A DNA stretch of 51,176 nt from ANME-2 cluster archaeon (GCA_014237145.1 JAAXOC010000025.1:1-51176); one strand, 5' to 3'. Positions 22,279 through 32,000 are shown, counted from the first letter of the stretch. Program-made: numbers and translations. The notes: a model not told the origin generated them from the letters alone.

Positions 22279-24624
22279 TCAGACCTCAATAAAATATGAC
22301 ATCCATTCCGGTCTCTGGGGCGGACCCGCATCCAGCATCTCTCTCCAGGCTTCATCGGTAAGCCGATCGTCCATAGGCTGCTTGAACTCATAATAGCTCA
22401 TAACCGGGCCTGAACCCATCAGTATCCTTCCATCCGGGAGTTTGTATGCTACAACGATCAGGTCCACATATCCCACACCCTCTTCCAGAACATGCTCTGT
22501 GTTACCATCGGTATGCACATCAGCAATGATAGTGGTCTTTTTTGCCTTATCATCAACATCAGTGATGACATCACTCAAACTATCACCGAAATTCTTTATA
22601 AACTCATAATCATCTTCACTTAACTCTTTATTTTCGAGCTCATTTGATGATATCTCAACAAGTCTCCCAAGTATCACTTCAAGATTATCCAGTCTGTATT
22701 TAGCTGATTCATCCAGTACATCCATATCGCTTAAGCCTTTATTTGTCATCAGTGTCAGTGCCAGAAGTCTGTTATAGAATTCAGGAACAGGTTCAACATA
22801 ACCTACAACAGGTTTTTCTTCAGTGGGTGGAATATAACCTGTCTCTGCCACAGTATAGCTCTGTTTGGCATAAAGGATTGTATCATGTCTCAGTTCGGTC
22901 CATGAAGCCAGTGAGGTGGTCAGTTCCTTATCCTTCCATGCATCTGTTTGCATAAATGTCGGATACCCTTCACCATGATCATCCAGCAGGGGTTTTAGCG
23001 TGAATAACCACGACCAGTACAGGTTCTTATTCCACTGGGCAGCATCGAATGAATCAAATTCATCTTTCAGTTGCCCGAACTGGCTCCCATAGTATCGATA
23101 ATTAGAATCATCCATCTCGTCCAGCAGTTCTATCGATCGATCTGATCCGAGCAATGCCATGACATCAAGACCTCTGGGAAATCCTCTTACCGGTCTTCCG
23201 GCACCACTGATAACAAGGGTGAACGGCTCCTGGTTGCCCTGATAAATATCTGTATATGTACCTACAAGATTTGTGAACATGTATGAGTCAGGGATGAATC
23301 TCTGCCCCATCAGCCTGAATCCCTTGGTGTTGTTCAGGCACTGGTCTGCCTGCTCTGGTGTAAAAGGAGGTGGAATTTTACATGCTCCTGTCCCGCCGTA
23401 GATCTTAGGTGGGCTGTACTCTGCCAGTTGGGCTTTTATTTTTCTTATATTCTCTTCATTTAGATCAGCCGGTTCAAAAGCCCCTCCGAAAACCGAGTTT
23501 AATGCATCAATGTACTCATAAGGTCCAAGATCATCAGATAATCCCACATAAAAAGCAGTTACTGAATATATCCTGTCCCATTTATCCAAAAGTGATTGAT
23601 CTTCACCGAATTCGGATGCTATCAGGCATGCACTTGTCGTCTGAATTCTGGCATCTTCTACTGAGATAAAACCTTCTTTATCTGATGGATCGGTTGTTCC
23701 CGGTGCTATTGCATCAGAGCCTTTAAGCAGCATGCTCATTCTTCCGTACCACATGAACGCTTTAAAATAGTTCTTTAGTTTTTCTGATCTTGTATAGTGC
23801 CCTCTCGGAACATACTGGGAATAATCTTCAGCATAAATAAAAATGGGTGATTCCACAAATCCCGAATGTTCATCTATTAATTGAAGTTCTTTTTCAACAT
23901 CATCTAGCACATATGACGGAACTTCAAAACTATACTTCTCAAGATCATCTTTGTTAAAATAAGCATCTGTGCATTCCCATTCGTTCTGGTTCGGGCAGAG
24001 CTGTTCAGGAACCGGTTTAAGTAGACTCAGACCGACTGAAAAGTATGCAACATTTCTTCTTGCTGCTTCTTTTACATCTACATCACTGTTCTGGTAGGTT
24101 TTAATTGATTCATCCAACAGTTCTTCACTGATCTTCCAGATAGTATCATAGAACTCCCTCTCTTCTATCTGGCGCAGCGTTTCATCGAACTGGATGTGAT
24201 AAAGATGCAGCAGCGAATCTGTTGTTATAAAGACCGGTACTTCTTCATACTTTAATATATCATATGGCTGGATAATGTCATCTTCTACGGGATCAAATGG
24301 ATTTTTTATCACAACAAATCCGTTCTTTTCCAGCAGGTCCAGAGCCTCGCTGCTAAGAGGGATAGTCTCAGAGAACGCATCATAGTTTGATATCTGTTCT
24401 GCTTGTAGAGGTAATTGGTATTGGGGAACCTGTACATTGATATTCAGTGGCTGTAATGAATAATATTTGATAAATTCTGTATTTTCTCCTGTGATATCAG
24501 ATAGATCGATCAGTTCGGTCTCAATTTGTCCCTGTTGTGTACTATCAGCAGGACTAGGTTCCTGATCGACACAACCGCTGATGATCAGTGAAAGAGTAAT
24601 GATTATTAGTAATTCCCGTTTCAT
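22279..24624 (-). CDS. DUF3160 lipoprotein
   Basis: 781 residues. The signal peptide ends in LIISGC, a lipobox, so the mature protein is probably lipid-anchored at Cys18 outside the membrane. After a ~70-residue low-complexity tether the body matches the large DUF3160 family: LSSEALDLLEKNGFVVI, then FITTDSLLHLYHIQFDETLR near residue 140, later DVMALLGSDRS, and LYWSWLFTLKPLL. The C-terminus contains TIIADVHTD and GYVDLIVVAY. The function of DUF3160 is not established. Length is normal and no break is seen. It is isolated between a decayed region and a repeat; no operon partner. Confidence 0.85.
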   Translation of the reverse strand: MKRELLIIITLSLIISGCVDQEPSPADSTQQGQIETELIDLSDITGENTEFIKYYSLQPLNINVQVPQYQLPLQAEQISNYDAFSETIPLSSEALDLLEKNGFVVIKNPFDPVEDDIIQPYDILKYEEVPVFITTDSLLHLYHIQFDETLRQIEEREFYDTIWKISEELLDESIKTYQNSDVDVKEAARRNVAYFSVGLSLLKPVPEQLCPNQNEWECTDAYFNKDDLEKYSFEVPSYVLDDVEKELQLIDEHSGFVESPIFIYAEDYSQYVPRGHYTRSEKLKNYFKAFMWYGRMSMLLKGSDAIAPGTTDPSDKEGFISVEDARIQTTSACLIASEFGEDQSLLDKWDRIYSVTAFYVGLSDDLGPYEYIDALNSVFGGAFEPADLNEENIRKIKAQLAEYSPPKIYGGTGACKIPPPFTPEQADQCLNNTKGFRLMGQRFIPDSYMFTNLVGTYTDIYQGNQEPFTLVISGAGRPVRGFPRGLDVMALLGSDRSIELLDEMDDSNYRYYGSQFGQLKDEFDSFDAAQWNKNLYWSWLFTLKPLLDDHGEGYPTFMQTDAWKDKELTTSLASWTELRHDTILYAKQSYTVAETGYIPPTEEKPVVGYVEPVPEFYNRLLALTLMTNKGLSDMDVLDESAKYRLDNLEVILGRLVEISSNELENKELSEDDYEFIKNFGDSLSDVITDVDDKAKKTTIIADVHTDGNTEHVLEEGVGYVDLIVVAYKLPDGRILMGSGPVMSYYEFKQPMDDRLTDEAWREMLDAGPPQRPEWMSYFIEV

Positions 24625-24723
24625 ATCTTTAATTATGATAATTCTTTGTTCATATAGGTTTTGATTTTTGGAGGAAGTGGGCGTGAGGGGGGTCTTTTGG
24701 GATTTTGTGCGGTATTTGGGTGG

Positions 24724-24846
24724 TTTTTATAGGATGTGGTTATTGTTAGGTGTGTGGAGTATTGTGTTTCAAACGGACAAGATGGAAAATCATAATCTAA
24801 AGTATTATTTGCCTGACTGGAAATTAATTTCAGAGTATATGTGACT
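24724..24846 (+). repeat. 123-bp dispersed repeat, copy 2
   Basis: Second copy of 20258-20380, diverged at about one base in five to six but without large indels. Nothing else is seen in the 305-base gap 24625-24929 except a G-rich patch at 24670-24720. Confidence 0.7.
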
Positions 24847-24929
24847 GCAGACGATGGATAATTTGTGCATAGAGAATATGTTTGAAAATTATCAAAAATT
24901 GAGTATTAAAGAATGGGCACGTATAACAT

Positions 24930-25229
24930 TCACCTGATAAATTCAATGTGTTGAATAAAATCATATTCGTTTTGGTGAAATTTTAAGGCTTCAATAGCCT
25001 TACTTCTATTCTGTTTAAGAATACAAATGTCTTTTCTTCCTTGTGAGTTATATTCCTTCAAAAAATTATCTTTCACTAAACTTCTGACAGCATCCATGTA
25101 TAGATCAATTTCATGTTTAGGTCTACCTTTACACAAATCCCTTTTAGCTATGTGTTTATCGCACCATCGATTTTTATAACATATTTTCCATATGATAAAT
25201 AATTCATATTTCGAAAAACCACAACTCAT
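24930..25229 (-). CDS. Small conserved-looking archaeal protein, possibly winged-helix
   Basis: 99 residues: SKYELFIIWKICYKNRWCDKHIAKRDLCKGRPKHEIDLYMDAVRSLVKDNFLKEYNSQG-RKDICILKQNR, ending FIQHIEFIR. The order helix-helix-(GRPKHEI)-helix-LVKDNFL-strand suggests a winged-helix DNA-binding fold in which NSQGRKDICIL forms the wing. It has three Cys, two of them in the first 40 residues. I do not recall a family name. The ATG is at 25229 on the minus strand; the divergent gene at 25427 is also a winged-helix protein, so both may be controlled from the AT-rich gap between them. Confidence 0.65.
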   Translation of the reverse strand: MSCGFSKYELFIIWKICYKNRWCDKHIAKRDLCKGRPKHEIDLYMDAVRSLVKDNFLKEYNSQGRKDICILKQNRSKAIEALKFHQNEYDFIQHIEFIR

Positions 25230-25345
25230 TAGCTATATACCGTTCAAAGGTGTAAATAAATTTATTGTACACTTCATTTAACAGGATGTTCAAACATGTT
25301 TAAATAGAATAAGTATATGTTATGTATATAATGGGTACATAATGT

Positions 25346-25379
25346 GTATAATATACTAATATAATAATTTATATTATAC
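25346..25379. promoter_or_regulatory. Inverted-repeat operator-like site
   Basis: Perfect 10-bp arms GTATAATATA (25346-25355) and TATATTATAC (25370-25379), 14 bases apart, in the gap between two divergent DNA-binding protein genes, ending 48 nt before the ATG at 25427. The arms contain TATA-like cores, so a bound dimer would block the promoter. Autoregulation is the likely use. Confidence 0.5.
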
Positions 25380-25426
25380 AAAAACGGAATCACATTAAAT
25401 ACTTATTAATTTAGGAGTCAACCATT

Positions 25427-25891
25427 ATGGCACTAGAAGACTTTCTCGGAGATACTTCCGAACTTAAAATCATAGATTTCCTTGCAGAAAATATGGACAA
25501 TTCTTACAACCAGACAGAAATTAGCGAATTTACTGGACTTTCAAGAACCACCGTAAACAAAAAAATCCCTGAGATGATCCATAACCACACCATTGAAATA
25601 ATTGAAGAGTTGGGCAATTTAAAAACATACCAATTAGCAGACAATGAAATAGTAAAAATGCTAGTCAGTGCTTCACTAGCACATAGCTTTAAACAAGCTG
25701 AAAATCCATTGGGGGAAGAAGAATCGAAAGACACAATAAGAAGGATGATGGGTTCATCTTCTTTTAGTGAGCTGAATAGGTTTTATGTTGAACCAATATG
25801 TGATTTCATAATAATGTCGGTTGATCAAGGAAAAATCATTCGAATGAAACCTGCAAAAAGGACAACGTCACCAATTTTAGTATCAGCGTAG
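25427..25891 (+). CDS. Winged-helix transcriptional regulator
   Basis: 154 residues. The N-terminal winged helix is clear: SELKIIDFLAENMDNSYNQTEISEF followed by TGLSRTTVNKKIPEMI as the recognition helix and IIEELGNLKTYQLAD as the wing. KMLVSASLAHSFKQAE closes the core. The ~65-residue C-terminal part is less typical and unrecognised. AGGAGTC lies before the ATG and a strong inverted repeat lies upstream. The next gene (DUF3467) starts 10 nt downstream, so the two form an operon. The N-terminal ~90 residues are of a type common in Methanosarcinales as stand-alone regulators. Confidence 0.8.
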   Translation: MALEDFLGDTSELKIIDFLAENMDNSYNQTEISEFTGLSRTTVNKKIPEMIHNHTIEIIEELGNLKTYQLADNEIVKMLVSASLAHSFKQAENPLGEEESKDTIRRMMGSSSFSELNRFYVEPICDFIIMSVDQGKIIRMKPAKRTTSPILVSA

Positions 25892-25900
25892 GGAATATTT

Positions 25901-26212
25901 ATGAGCAACGAATCAAATGAAATAACTGAAGAAGAACAACTCTCGGTTTTTAGAACTGCTTTATTCACAAAAATATATGCAACAAATGTTCAATTATCAA
26001 AAACTGATATTGATTTTCGTATAGAATTGTTTAACGAAAAGTTTCAAGTGGAAGACGGTTGGGCTTTTCATTCCGACGGTTTAGTGATTTTAACCAGAGA
26101 AGCAGCTAAAAAATTGCTAATTAATCTGGATAAGGAATTAAGAGCATATGAAAAAGAATATGGGGAAATTAAAGTAAGTGATGAGAGAATGAAAATGCAG
26201 TATTTATTATAA
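25901..26212 (+). CDS. DUF3467 family protein
   Basis: 103 residues. TKIYATNVQLSKTDIDFRIELFNEKF corresponds to the YANxVxVxxxxxDFRLxF motif of DUF3467, and LVILTREAAKKLLINLDKELRAYEKEYGEI to its C-terminal helix. The family has no known function; members are small, cytoplasmic and often next to regulators. It is 10 nt after the winged-helix gene, so it probably works with it or is its target. Confidence 0.75.
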   Translation: MSNESNEITEEEQLSVFRTALFTKIYATNVQLSKTDIDFRIELFNEKFQVEDGWAFHSDGLVILTREAAKKLLINLDKELRAYEKEYGEIKVSDERMKMQYLL

Positions 26213-26343
26213 TTTTTTTGAATAGCTAATTATAAATTATCCTTCAGCGTTAATAGTTAATATGGTTCTACCATTAATCCTTTCGTGCCCTTTTTTTATT
26301 TAAATTTAAACAACAATAAATGATATTCATGATATGTACCAAC

Positions 26344-26619
26344 TAGTGTCAAGTCAACATCAAAGTGTCAGATTATGAAGGGAATAGGGCACAATTCTAA
26401 AATCAAATTATTTCAATAATAATATTAGACGCAGATTTACACTGATACATTCACTTCCGCGGGAAGTGAATGCCTGCTACGCCTTAAGGGCGTGCAGGTT
26501 ACTCAGATGCAACCTTAAATCTGCGTAAATCAGTGTAAATCTGCGTCTTAAAAATAACTGGGAAATGGAACAGTGTCAGATAATATATATAGCGATATTG
26601 TATGGTTGACTTGACACTA
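26344..26619 (+). mobile_element. Complete 276-bp palindromic non-autonomous element (MITE-like)
   Basis: Perfect 15-bp terminal inverted repeats, TAGTGTCAAGTCAAC and GTTGACTTGACACTA, extendable to CTAG at each end. Subterminal GTGTCAG boxes lie at both sides. The middle holds CATTCACTTCC-GCG-GGAAGTGAATG and the imperfect palindrome CCTGCTACGCCTTAAGGGCG. There is no coding frame. Partial copies form both window edges. A transposase acting in trans is implied but none lies in the window. The target duplication is unclear, since CTAG could be part of the terminal repeat. Confidence 0.85.
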
Positions 26620-26662
26620 GATGCCCCGGATTTTGCGAAGTGATCCGAGGTCTGTGATGAAT
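26620..26662 (+). repeat. Dispersed hairpin repeat abutting the palindromic element
   Basis: GATGCCCCGGATTTTGCGAA and then ATCCGAGGTC, related to 2460-2524 and 9467-9499. It begins at the very base where the 276-bp element ends, so the element may have inserted at the edge of this repeat. Confidence 0.6.
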
Positions 26663-26680
26663 TATAACTACGCAAATTTA

Positions 26681-26920
26681 CTAAACTTCCAAATGACTAA
26701 TAGGTTCTTCCCAGTCCAGGTTCTTTTCCTGGAAATCATTTACTGCCGTTTCTGTGAGCTTGCCGAATGACCCGTCCACGCCGTTTTTATCCGGGGCGTA
26801 GGAGCCCAGGTCGTAACCCAGTGTTACCAGTATCTTTTGTAGGTGTTTGACGAGCTCCGGGTCTTTTGAGCAAAAGTCGGGTCTGCCCAGGGGTACCTTG
26901 CCGCCGTCTGATTTGTTCTG
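26681..26920 (-). pseudogene. Peptidoglycan-binding-like domain, C-terminal fragment
   Basis: The minus-strand frame between TAA (26921-26923) and TAG (26681-26683) reads ...DFCSKDPELVKHLQKILVT, then LGYDLGSYAPDKNGVDGSFG and KLTETAVNDFQEKNLDW. This is the PG_binding_1 pattern (xxLQxxLxxLGY...DGxFGxxTxxAVxxFQ). No start codon, and the rest of the parent protein is absent, so it is a relic 3' end. In archaea these domains occur on secreted hydrolase-like proteins. Confidence 0.6.
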
Positions 26921-27088
26921 TTAAAAATCTTTTGCTTAAATGTTATATCAGAAGGCAGTTGTAAAAAAAATCAAGATATGTACAATCATTGATCTCCTTT
27001 TTAATATTATCCAGGATGATTTCAAGCTGCAAAATGATGTACTTCTTATTCCGGATTTTCAAATTGTTGGACAGTCTCTACAACTTTG

Positions 27089-27142
27089 AAAGTCAAACGT
27101 TACGCCGGCACACCCAACCATAGCAGAGCTACGGAGTATAGT
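27089..27142 (-). repeat. Dispersed repeat with the GGTTGGGTGTGCCG core, reverse copy
   Basis: Opposite-strand copy of 3251-3308 and 13953-14030: on the minus strand it reads TATACTCCGTAGCTCTGCTA, TGGTTGGGTGTGCCGGCGTA and ACGTTTGACT. The remaining bases of 26921-27243 show no gene. Confidence 0.6.
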
Positions 27143-27243
27143 AACCAGATCAAATAAAAAAATCTCTCCATGTGAGTTGAGCTTCCCGTTGCTTTAATAC
27201 TATATTATCTATTTGGGTCATATATGTTATGCTAAACAATACA

Positions 27244-27251
27244 TTTATATA
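27244..27251 (+). promoter_or_regulatory. TATA box for the DUF2162-exbB-DUF2149-cobN cluster
   Basis: TTTATATA centred ~30 nt before the ATG at 27278. Transcription would start close to the ATG, giving a nearly leaderless message and supporting 27278 rather than the upstream TTG at 27254. Confidence 0.55.
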
Positions 27252-27277
27252 GTTTGAAAAAGTTCCGACGAGACACC

Positions 27278-27955
27278 ATGGATGTTATAATTTTAGCTAC
27301 TTTCGGGATTCTTACCAGTATCCTGGTGTTCGGTATCAAAACAGGTCTTGGATGCGGTTTTGCAGATATTAAAAAACGTGAGATCATAGTGATCTGTTCA
27401 GTTTATTTCGTAATTTCAATAATTATGGGGTACCTTATTGGTACTGTTCCCAATGATTTCCTTGAAACAATATCAGGCGTTGGATTACTGTTTCATGTAC
27501 TGCTGGCTGGCCTGATGATCGCCGCCGGGATATATACCCAGAAGCAGTGGAACTGCGGTTGTGATGTAAGCAGGCGCACATTTATATTTTTATCCTTACC
27601 ATGCCCGGTCTGTTTGACCGCACTTTTCATTGCCACCACGATGCTAGCTACTGCACTTGACCTGAGCGGTCCGGTGATCGGGGTCATTGTGGGATCGGTC
27701 TTCTTTTTATCGGCACTTGCCTCATCGCTCTTATTCAGGCGGCTGGGAAAGACCCCGGAAACCCTTGGAAGCGTGATGATGTTCCTGGGCATCTTCTACG
27801 TGCTTGGGGCTGTGCTTGTACCCGCGTATATGCAAAGTAAGACGCTGATAGTCCCACAGTTGACAATGAATACGGGTGCGATGCTCGCATCATTTGCCGT
27901 TCTTGTGCTGTTCATCACAGCAGGATTTGCTGTGCACCAGTGGAGGGAATGTTGA
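27278..27955 (+). CDS. DUF2162 polytopic membrane protein
   Basis: 225 residues from the ATG at 27278. Six or more membrane helices, with CGFADIKKREI after helix 1, a cytoplasmic-looking QKQWNCGCDVSRR loop, SLPCPVCLTALFIATTM in the middle and a final VLFITAGFAVHQWR. The paired cysteines (CGC and CPVC) may bind metal or form a disulfide. The DUF2162 family (predicted transporter) occurs in methanogens beside ExbB-like, DUF2149 and CobN-like genes, as here. It overlaps nothing; its stop lies 1 nt before the exbB-like start. Its role may be transport of metal ion or corrinoid across the membrane; this is inferred from position only. Confidence 0.8.
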   Translation: MDVIILATFGILTSILVFGIKTGLGCGFADIKKREIIVICSVYFVISIIMGYLIGTVPNDFLETISGVGLLFHVLLAGLMIAAGIYTQKQWNCGCDVSRRTFIFLSLPCPVCLTALFIATTMLATALDLSGPVIGVIVGSVFFLSALASSLLFRRLGKTPETLGSVMMFLGIFYVLGAVLVPAYMQSKTLIVPQLTMNTGAMLASFAVLVLFITAGFAVHQWREC

Positions 27956-27956
27956 A

Positions 27957-28580
27957 ATGGACGCCACCTCTTCAATTTTTGTTATCCTCTACACAGTCTC
28001 CACTTCACTGCTGTATCCTGTGGTCCTGCTGATCCTGATGTTTGTGCTCTGGGCACTGGTATCGATAGGGGAATTCCTGTCAGAGTATTCGAAACGGCAT
28101 AGGGATACCATGAGCCTTGAGAAGGTCTGCATACAGATCAGGACCGAGATGAGCAACCAGTCAACAGATGGTGCAGTGCGCCATCTGCGCAGTATCGACC
28201 AGAACCACCTGGTGACATCGTTTGCAAAGGAGGCGGCACAGTGTCTTGAAAATAATAAATTCCGGGAACTGGAGCGGTTATTCGGAGAGTATGAGGTCAA
28301 GCTGGCAGCCCGGCTGGAAAAAACGAGGATCATGTCCACAGTTGCGCCCATGTTAGGTCTGATGGGGACACTGATCCCGATGGGACCTGCCTTGATCGGA
28401 CTTTCAAAGGGTGATGTGGCCGCTTTGGCTGACAATCTTATTATTGCTTTTTCAACGACTGTGCTGGGATTGTTCGTCGGGAGTGTCGGTTATGTGCTGA
28501 CCCTTATCCGACGGCGGTGGTACCAGTATGACCTGGAAGATATCGAGTATGTGCTTGAGAGCATGCTGGAGGATACATGA
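27957..28580 (+). CDS. MotA/TolQ/ExbB-family proton channel protein
   Basis: 207 residues from the ATG at 27957, with GGAGGG upstream. One helix near the N-terminus (residues ~7-33), a soluble cytoplasmic domain (to ~125), then TRIMSTVAPMLGLMGTLIPMG, the conserved ExbB/TolQ segment, and a second long helix pair (LADNLIIAFSTTVLGLFVGSVGYVLTLIRRRW). ExbB oligomers conduct protons and drive an ExbD-like partner. The downstream DUF2149 gene, overlapping by 4 bases, is the natural partner. In bacteria such motors energise TonB-linked uptake of B12 and siderophores; in archaea without an outer membrane the driven component is unknown. Confidence 0.87.
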   Translation: MDATSSIFVILYTVSTSLLYPVVLLILMFVLWALVSIGEFLSEYSKRHRDTMSLEKVCIQIRTEMSNQSTDGAVRHLRSIDQNHLVTSFAKEAAQCLENNKFRELERLFGEYEVKLAARLEKTRIMSTVAPMLGLMGTLIPMGPALIGLSKGDVAALADNLIIAFSTTVLGLFVGSVGYVLTLIRRRWYQYDLEDIEYVLESMLEDT

Positions 28581-28933
28581 GATCAAAACACACGGGCAGA
28601 CGGAGAAAAGGACTGCTGGACCAGGAGTCTGAGTCCAATCCTTTAAGCGGAGTTGCCAATCTCTTCGATGTTGCCATGGTGTTTGCTGTCGCACTGCTGA
28701 TCGCGCTCGTTATGTCTTATCACCTGCCCGAGATGCTTGACCCGGATGCAAGCTTTACGGTGGTCAAAAATCCAGGGGAGCCAGGGATGAAGATAATCGT
28801 GAAGGACGGAGTGACAATAGAGGTTATGAATATGACAGATATGATTGCAGGCGGTGCGGGTGAGGAACTTGGTACGGCGTATAAGCTTGCTAACGGGAAA
28901 GTGATCTATGTGCCTGCGAACGGTACGGAGTGA
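28577..28933 (+). CDS. DUF2149 protein (ExbD/TolR-like)
   Basis: 118 residues: a basic N-terminus, NPLSGVANLFDVAMVFAVALLIALVMSY as the single helix (the Asp before the helix is where ExbD carries its proton-binding Asp), then an outside domain of ~65 residues ending in a beta-rich GKVIYVPANG. Family DUF2149 is found next to ExbB-like genes in methanogens. It overlaps the channel gene by ATGA. The topology and position make it the candidate rotor/stator partner that could transmit force to the surface chelatase proteins encoded next. Confidence 0.85.
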   Translation: MRSKHTGRRRKGLLDQESESNPLSGVANLFDVAMVFAVALLIALVMSYHLPEMLDPDASFTVVKNPGEPGMKIIVKDGVTIEVMNMTDMIAGGAGEELGTAYKLANGKVIYVPANGTE

Positions 28934-29012
28934 TATTTTTTTTTGAATGGTTGGGCAAGTAATATTGAGTTATGGCAAATAAAATTGATTAATGGATTAA
29001 CAGGTGGATAAT

Positions 29013-32000
29013 ATGTGGAACAAACAGGTGGAAGGTATGGGAAATGGTAGGGAAAATGGTGTGGGAAAAATGAAAATTTGCTCATTGGTTTTAAGTGCAT
29101 TGTTTATTGTGATGCTTGCATCGGTGGTATCAGCAGAGGAGAACCAAACAGATGTAATGTTTGTGCTGGGTACGGATTTGAACGAAGCTTCGCTAACAAA
29201 CGTGTCTTCGAACATCAACATCACGTCTAAACTGAACGTGACTATCTTCAATGTGACCGAAACAGTACCGGAAGGACTCAATTTTTCGAAGTATGCGGTC
29301 ATCTTCATCGAATCGCAGACTGAAAGTATGTTCAACGGTTGGCAGGCGAACTTGACGTCTAACCTGACCACAGCCAAAGACAGTGGCAGTCAGGTGATAG
29401 GATATAATCTATCTTCTAATGTCACTGTGGATAATGTGGACCTGTACTCTGATGAGTACACAGACATCGAAAGATACTGGGTGCAGGGTGGCGACACCAA
29501 CATGGAGTTCATGCTCAAGTTCATAGGGCAGAAGTTCTGCGGTGCATGGGTAAATGAGAGCATCCCTGATCCTGAACTACTGCACCCAAAGATCAATATT
29601 ACTTTTATTTTGAATTATGAAACTGACAACTTTTATCTTATCAAAGTTTTAGGTGAGAGGGGTGTGATCACGGACCGGTTCAATATCATCGTGATGGATG
29701 GACAAGAGGCTGCTGCTGCAAACCTGACTGACCTCTCCGATCAGAATGTCATCATGCTGGGTATGATCGGTTTTGACGAATTCCCTAAGTTTAAAGATGC
29801 ACTTCTTGCTGCAAAGGAAAATGGCACACAGATCGGGCTCATTGGCAATTCCGTAGATACTTACGGAGTTAGTAACCTCGATATGGAAAATAGTGCAATG
29901 AAGGATTATCATGAAAATGGCGGTTATACGAACATGGAGAACTGGATCCGCTGCATCGGGGCAACCCTTGAAGATGCCTACATCGAATATTCTCCTGCCG
30001 TACCTCCATCGATTCCTGACCATGGCATCTACCATCCCGAAGTATTCCCGAGGATATTCGAGAACAGTACAGAATATCTTGACTGGTATGCAGATCACGG
30101 CTACAATGCATCCGCACCCACCATCGGCATCATTACCAATGGACTTGCTCAGGAAGAGATATACTATACTACTGATAACGCGGTGATAAGAGACCTTGAA
30201 TCGAAAGGGTGTAATGTCATCTACACCACCAAAGAAGTGTGCTCACAGGATGTGGATTACTTCACCAAGGACGGAAATGTGCTTGTCGATTCCATCATTT
30301 CCCTGAATGCATTCTACTTGAACTATGGTAATCAGGAGCAAGGTGTGGAATATCTCAAGAGCTACAACGTACCTGTATTGAAAGGAGTACTTGATCATTA
30401 CAGTACCCCCGATGAGTACAATGCCAGTCAGCGCGGGCTGGACCTGATGTCCATTGCTTTCCAGGTCACACAGCCTGAGATCGATGGCTGTATCGATTAT
30501 ATATGGATAGCAGGTAGGGTCGAGCATCCGGTCACGGGTCAAAAATACTATGAGCCTATCATGGAACAGGTGGACTGGCTCTGTGACCGTGCGATCGCAT
30601 GGGCAGAGCTTGGAAGAGCCAATAATGCTGACAAGAAGATAAGTATCATCTACTACAACCACGAAGGCGGCAAGAACAACATAGGCGCCAGTTACCTTGA
30701 CATCGGCTCAAGTTTCACATTGCTGCTTGACCAGATGAATAAAACAGGTTATAATATCGGGAATGGCACAATTCCAAATGGCAGCGAGTTCATAGACCTG
30801 TTCATCGAGAGCAGGAACGTAGGCTCATGGGCGCCCGGTGAGCTTGAGATGGTTGTGAACTCAGGCAATATTACACTCGTACCCGTGGGCGAATATCTTT
30901 TCTGGTATGATACTCTACCGGATTCGGTCAGGACTGATGTCGAAGCAACATGGGGTCAGGCACCCGGAGACATCATGGTGTATGAAAACCAATTTGTCAT
31001 TCCTACCGTACAGTTTGGAAATGTCAATTTTATACCCCAGCCGACCAGAGGTGGTCTCTCTGATGAATCACTCATATATCATGACAAGTCACTGCCACCG
31101 ACACACCAGTATCTTGCAACATATTTCTGGATCAACAAGGTATATGATGCCAATGCCATGATCCACTTCGGTACACATGGTACGCAGGAATGGCTGCCAG
31201 GGAAAGAGGTTGGGCTGTGGAGATATGATTATCCATCCATCATGGTGGACGATACGCCTGTAGTATATCCCTACATCATGGACAATGTGGGTGAAGGTAC
31301 CCAGGCAAAACGCAGGGGTAATGCTGTGATCATAGACCACCTGACACCACCGATAATGGCTGCCGGTATCTATGGTGATCTTGCTGCCATGCATGAAAAG
31401 ATACACGAGTATGAGACTGCCGCGAGTAACAATGATACCGCAAAGATGGCACTCTATCGCAACTCTACCATCGAACTTTACGAAAATCTCACGATGGAGA
31501 ACGATCTTGGCGTAACTCCGGATGAACTCAGGGTAATGACGGATGAGGAATTTGGAGATTTCGTTGGAAGCACTGTCCACGACTATCTCCATGAACTACA
31601 ATCCACACTCATGCCTCTGGGACTCCATACCTTTGGTGTCGCACCACAGGGCGAGAAACTCGTCTGCATGGTCAAATCGATGCTTCGAAGTGTTTTCGTT
31701 GATCACATATACAACGTGATCCCGACAAATGAGGGTACTGAGGAACAACGCAGGGACAACGCCACTGATTATGCGAACGACCTTTTGAACGCCACACTGC
31801 TCAATGGGACAAATGTATCAGATGCTCAGATGAATGTACTGAATCTCACAGATACGAACATCATGGCAGATCTGGAGCAGGGATTGGAATATGCGGGTTA
31901 CCTGGGTCAGACCACCCGTGAGATCGACCAGACATTACATGCCCTAAACGCAGGATATATCGAGCCAGGACCCGGAAATGATCCTATCAGAAATCCTGAG

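Noticed and set aside
26344-26619. Insertion sequence with its own transposase
   Set aside because: The element is only 276 bp and has no coding frame; no transposase or integrase gene was recognised in the whole window.
26950-27080. Open minus-strand stretch encoding an ILDNIKKEIND-like peptide
   Set aside because: About 40 codons with no start and no family match; could be chance in AT-rich DNA or an unidentifiable relic.
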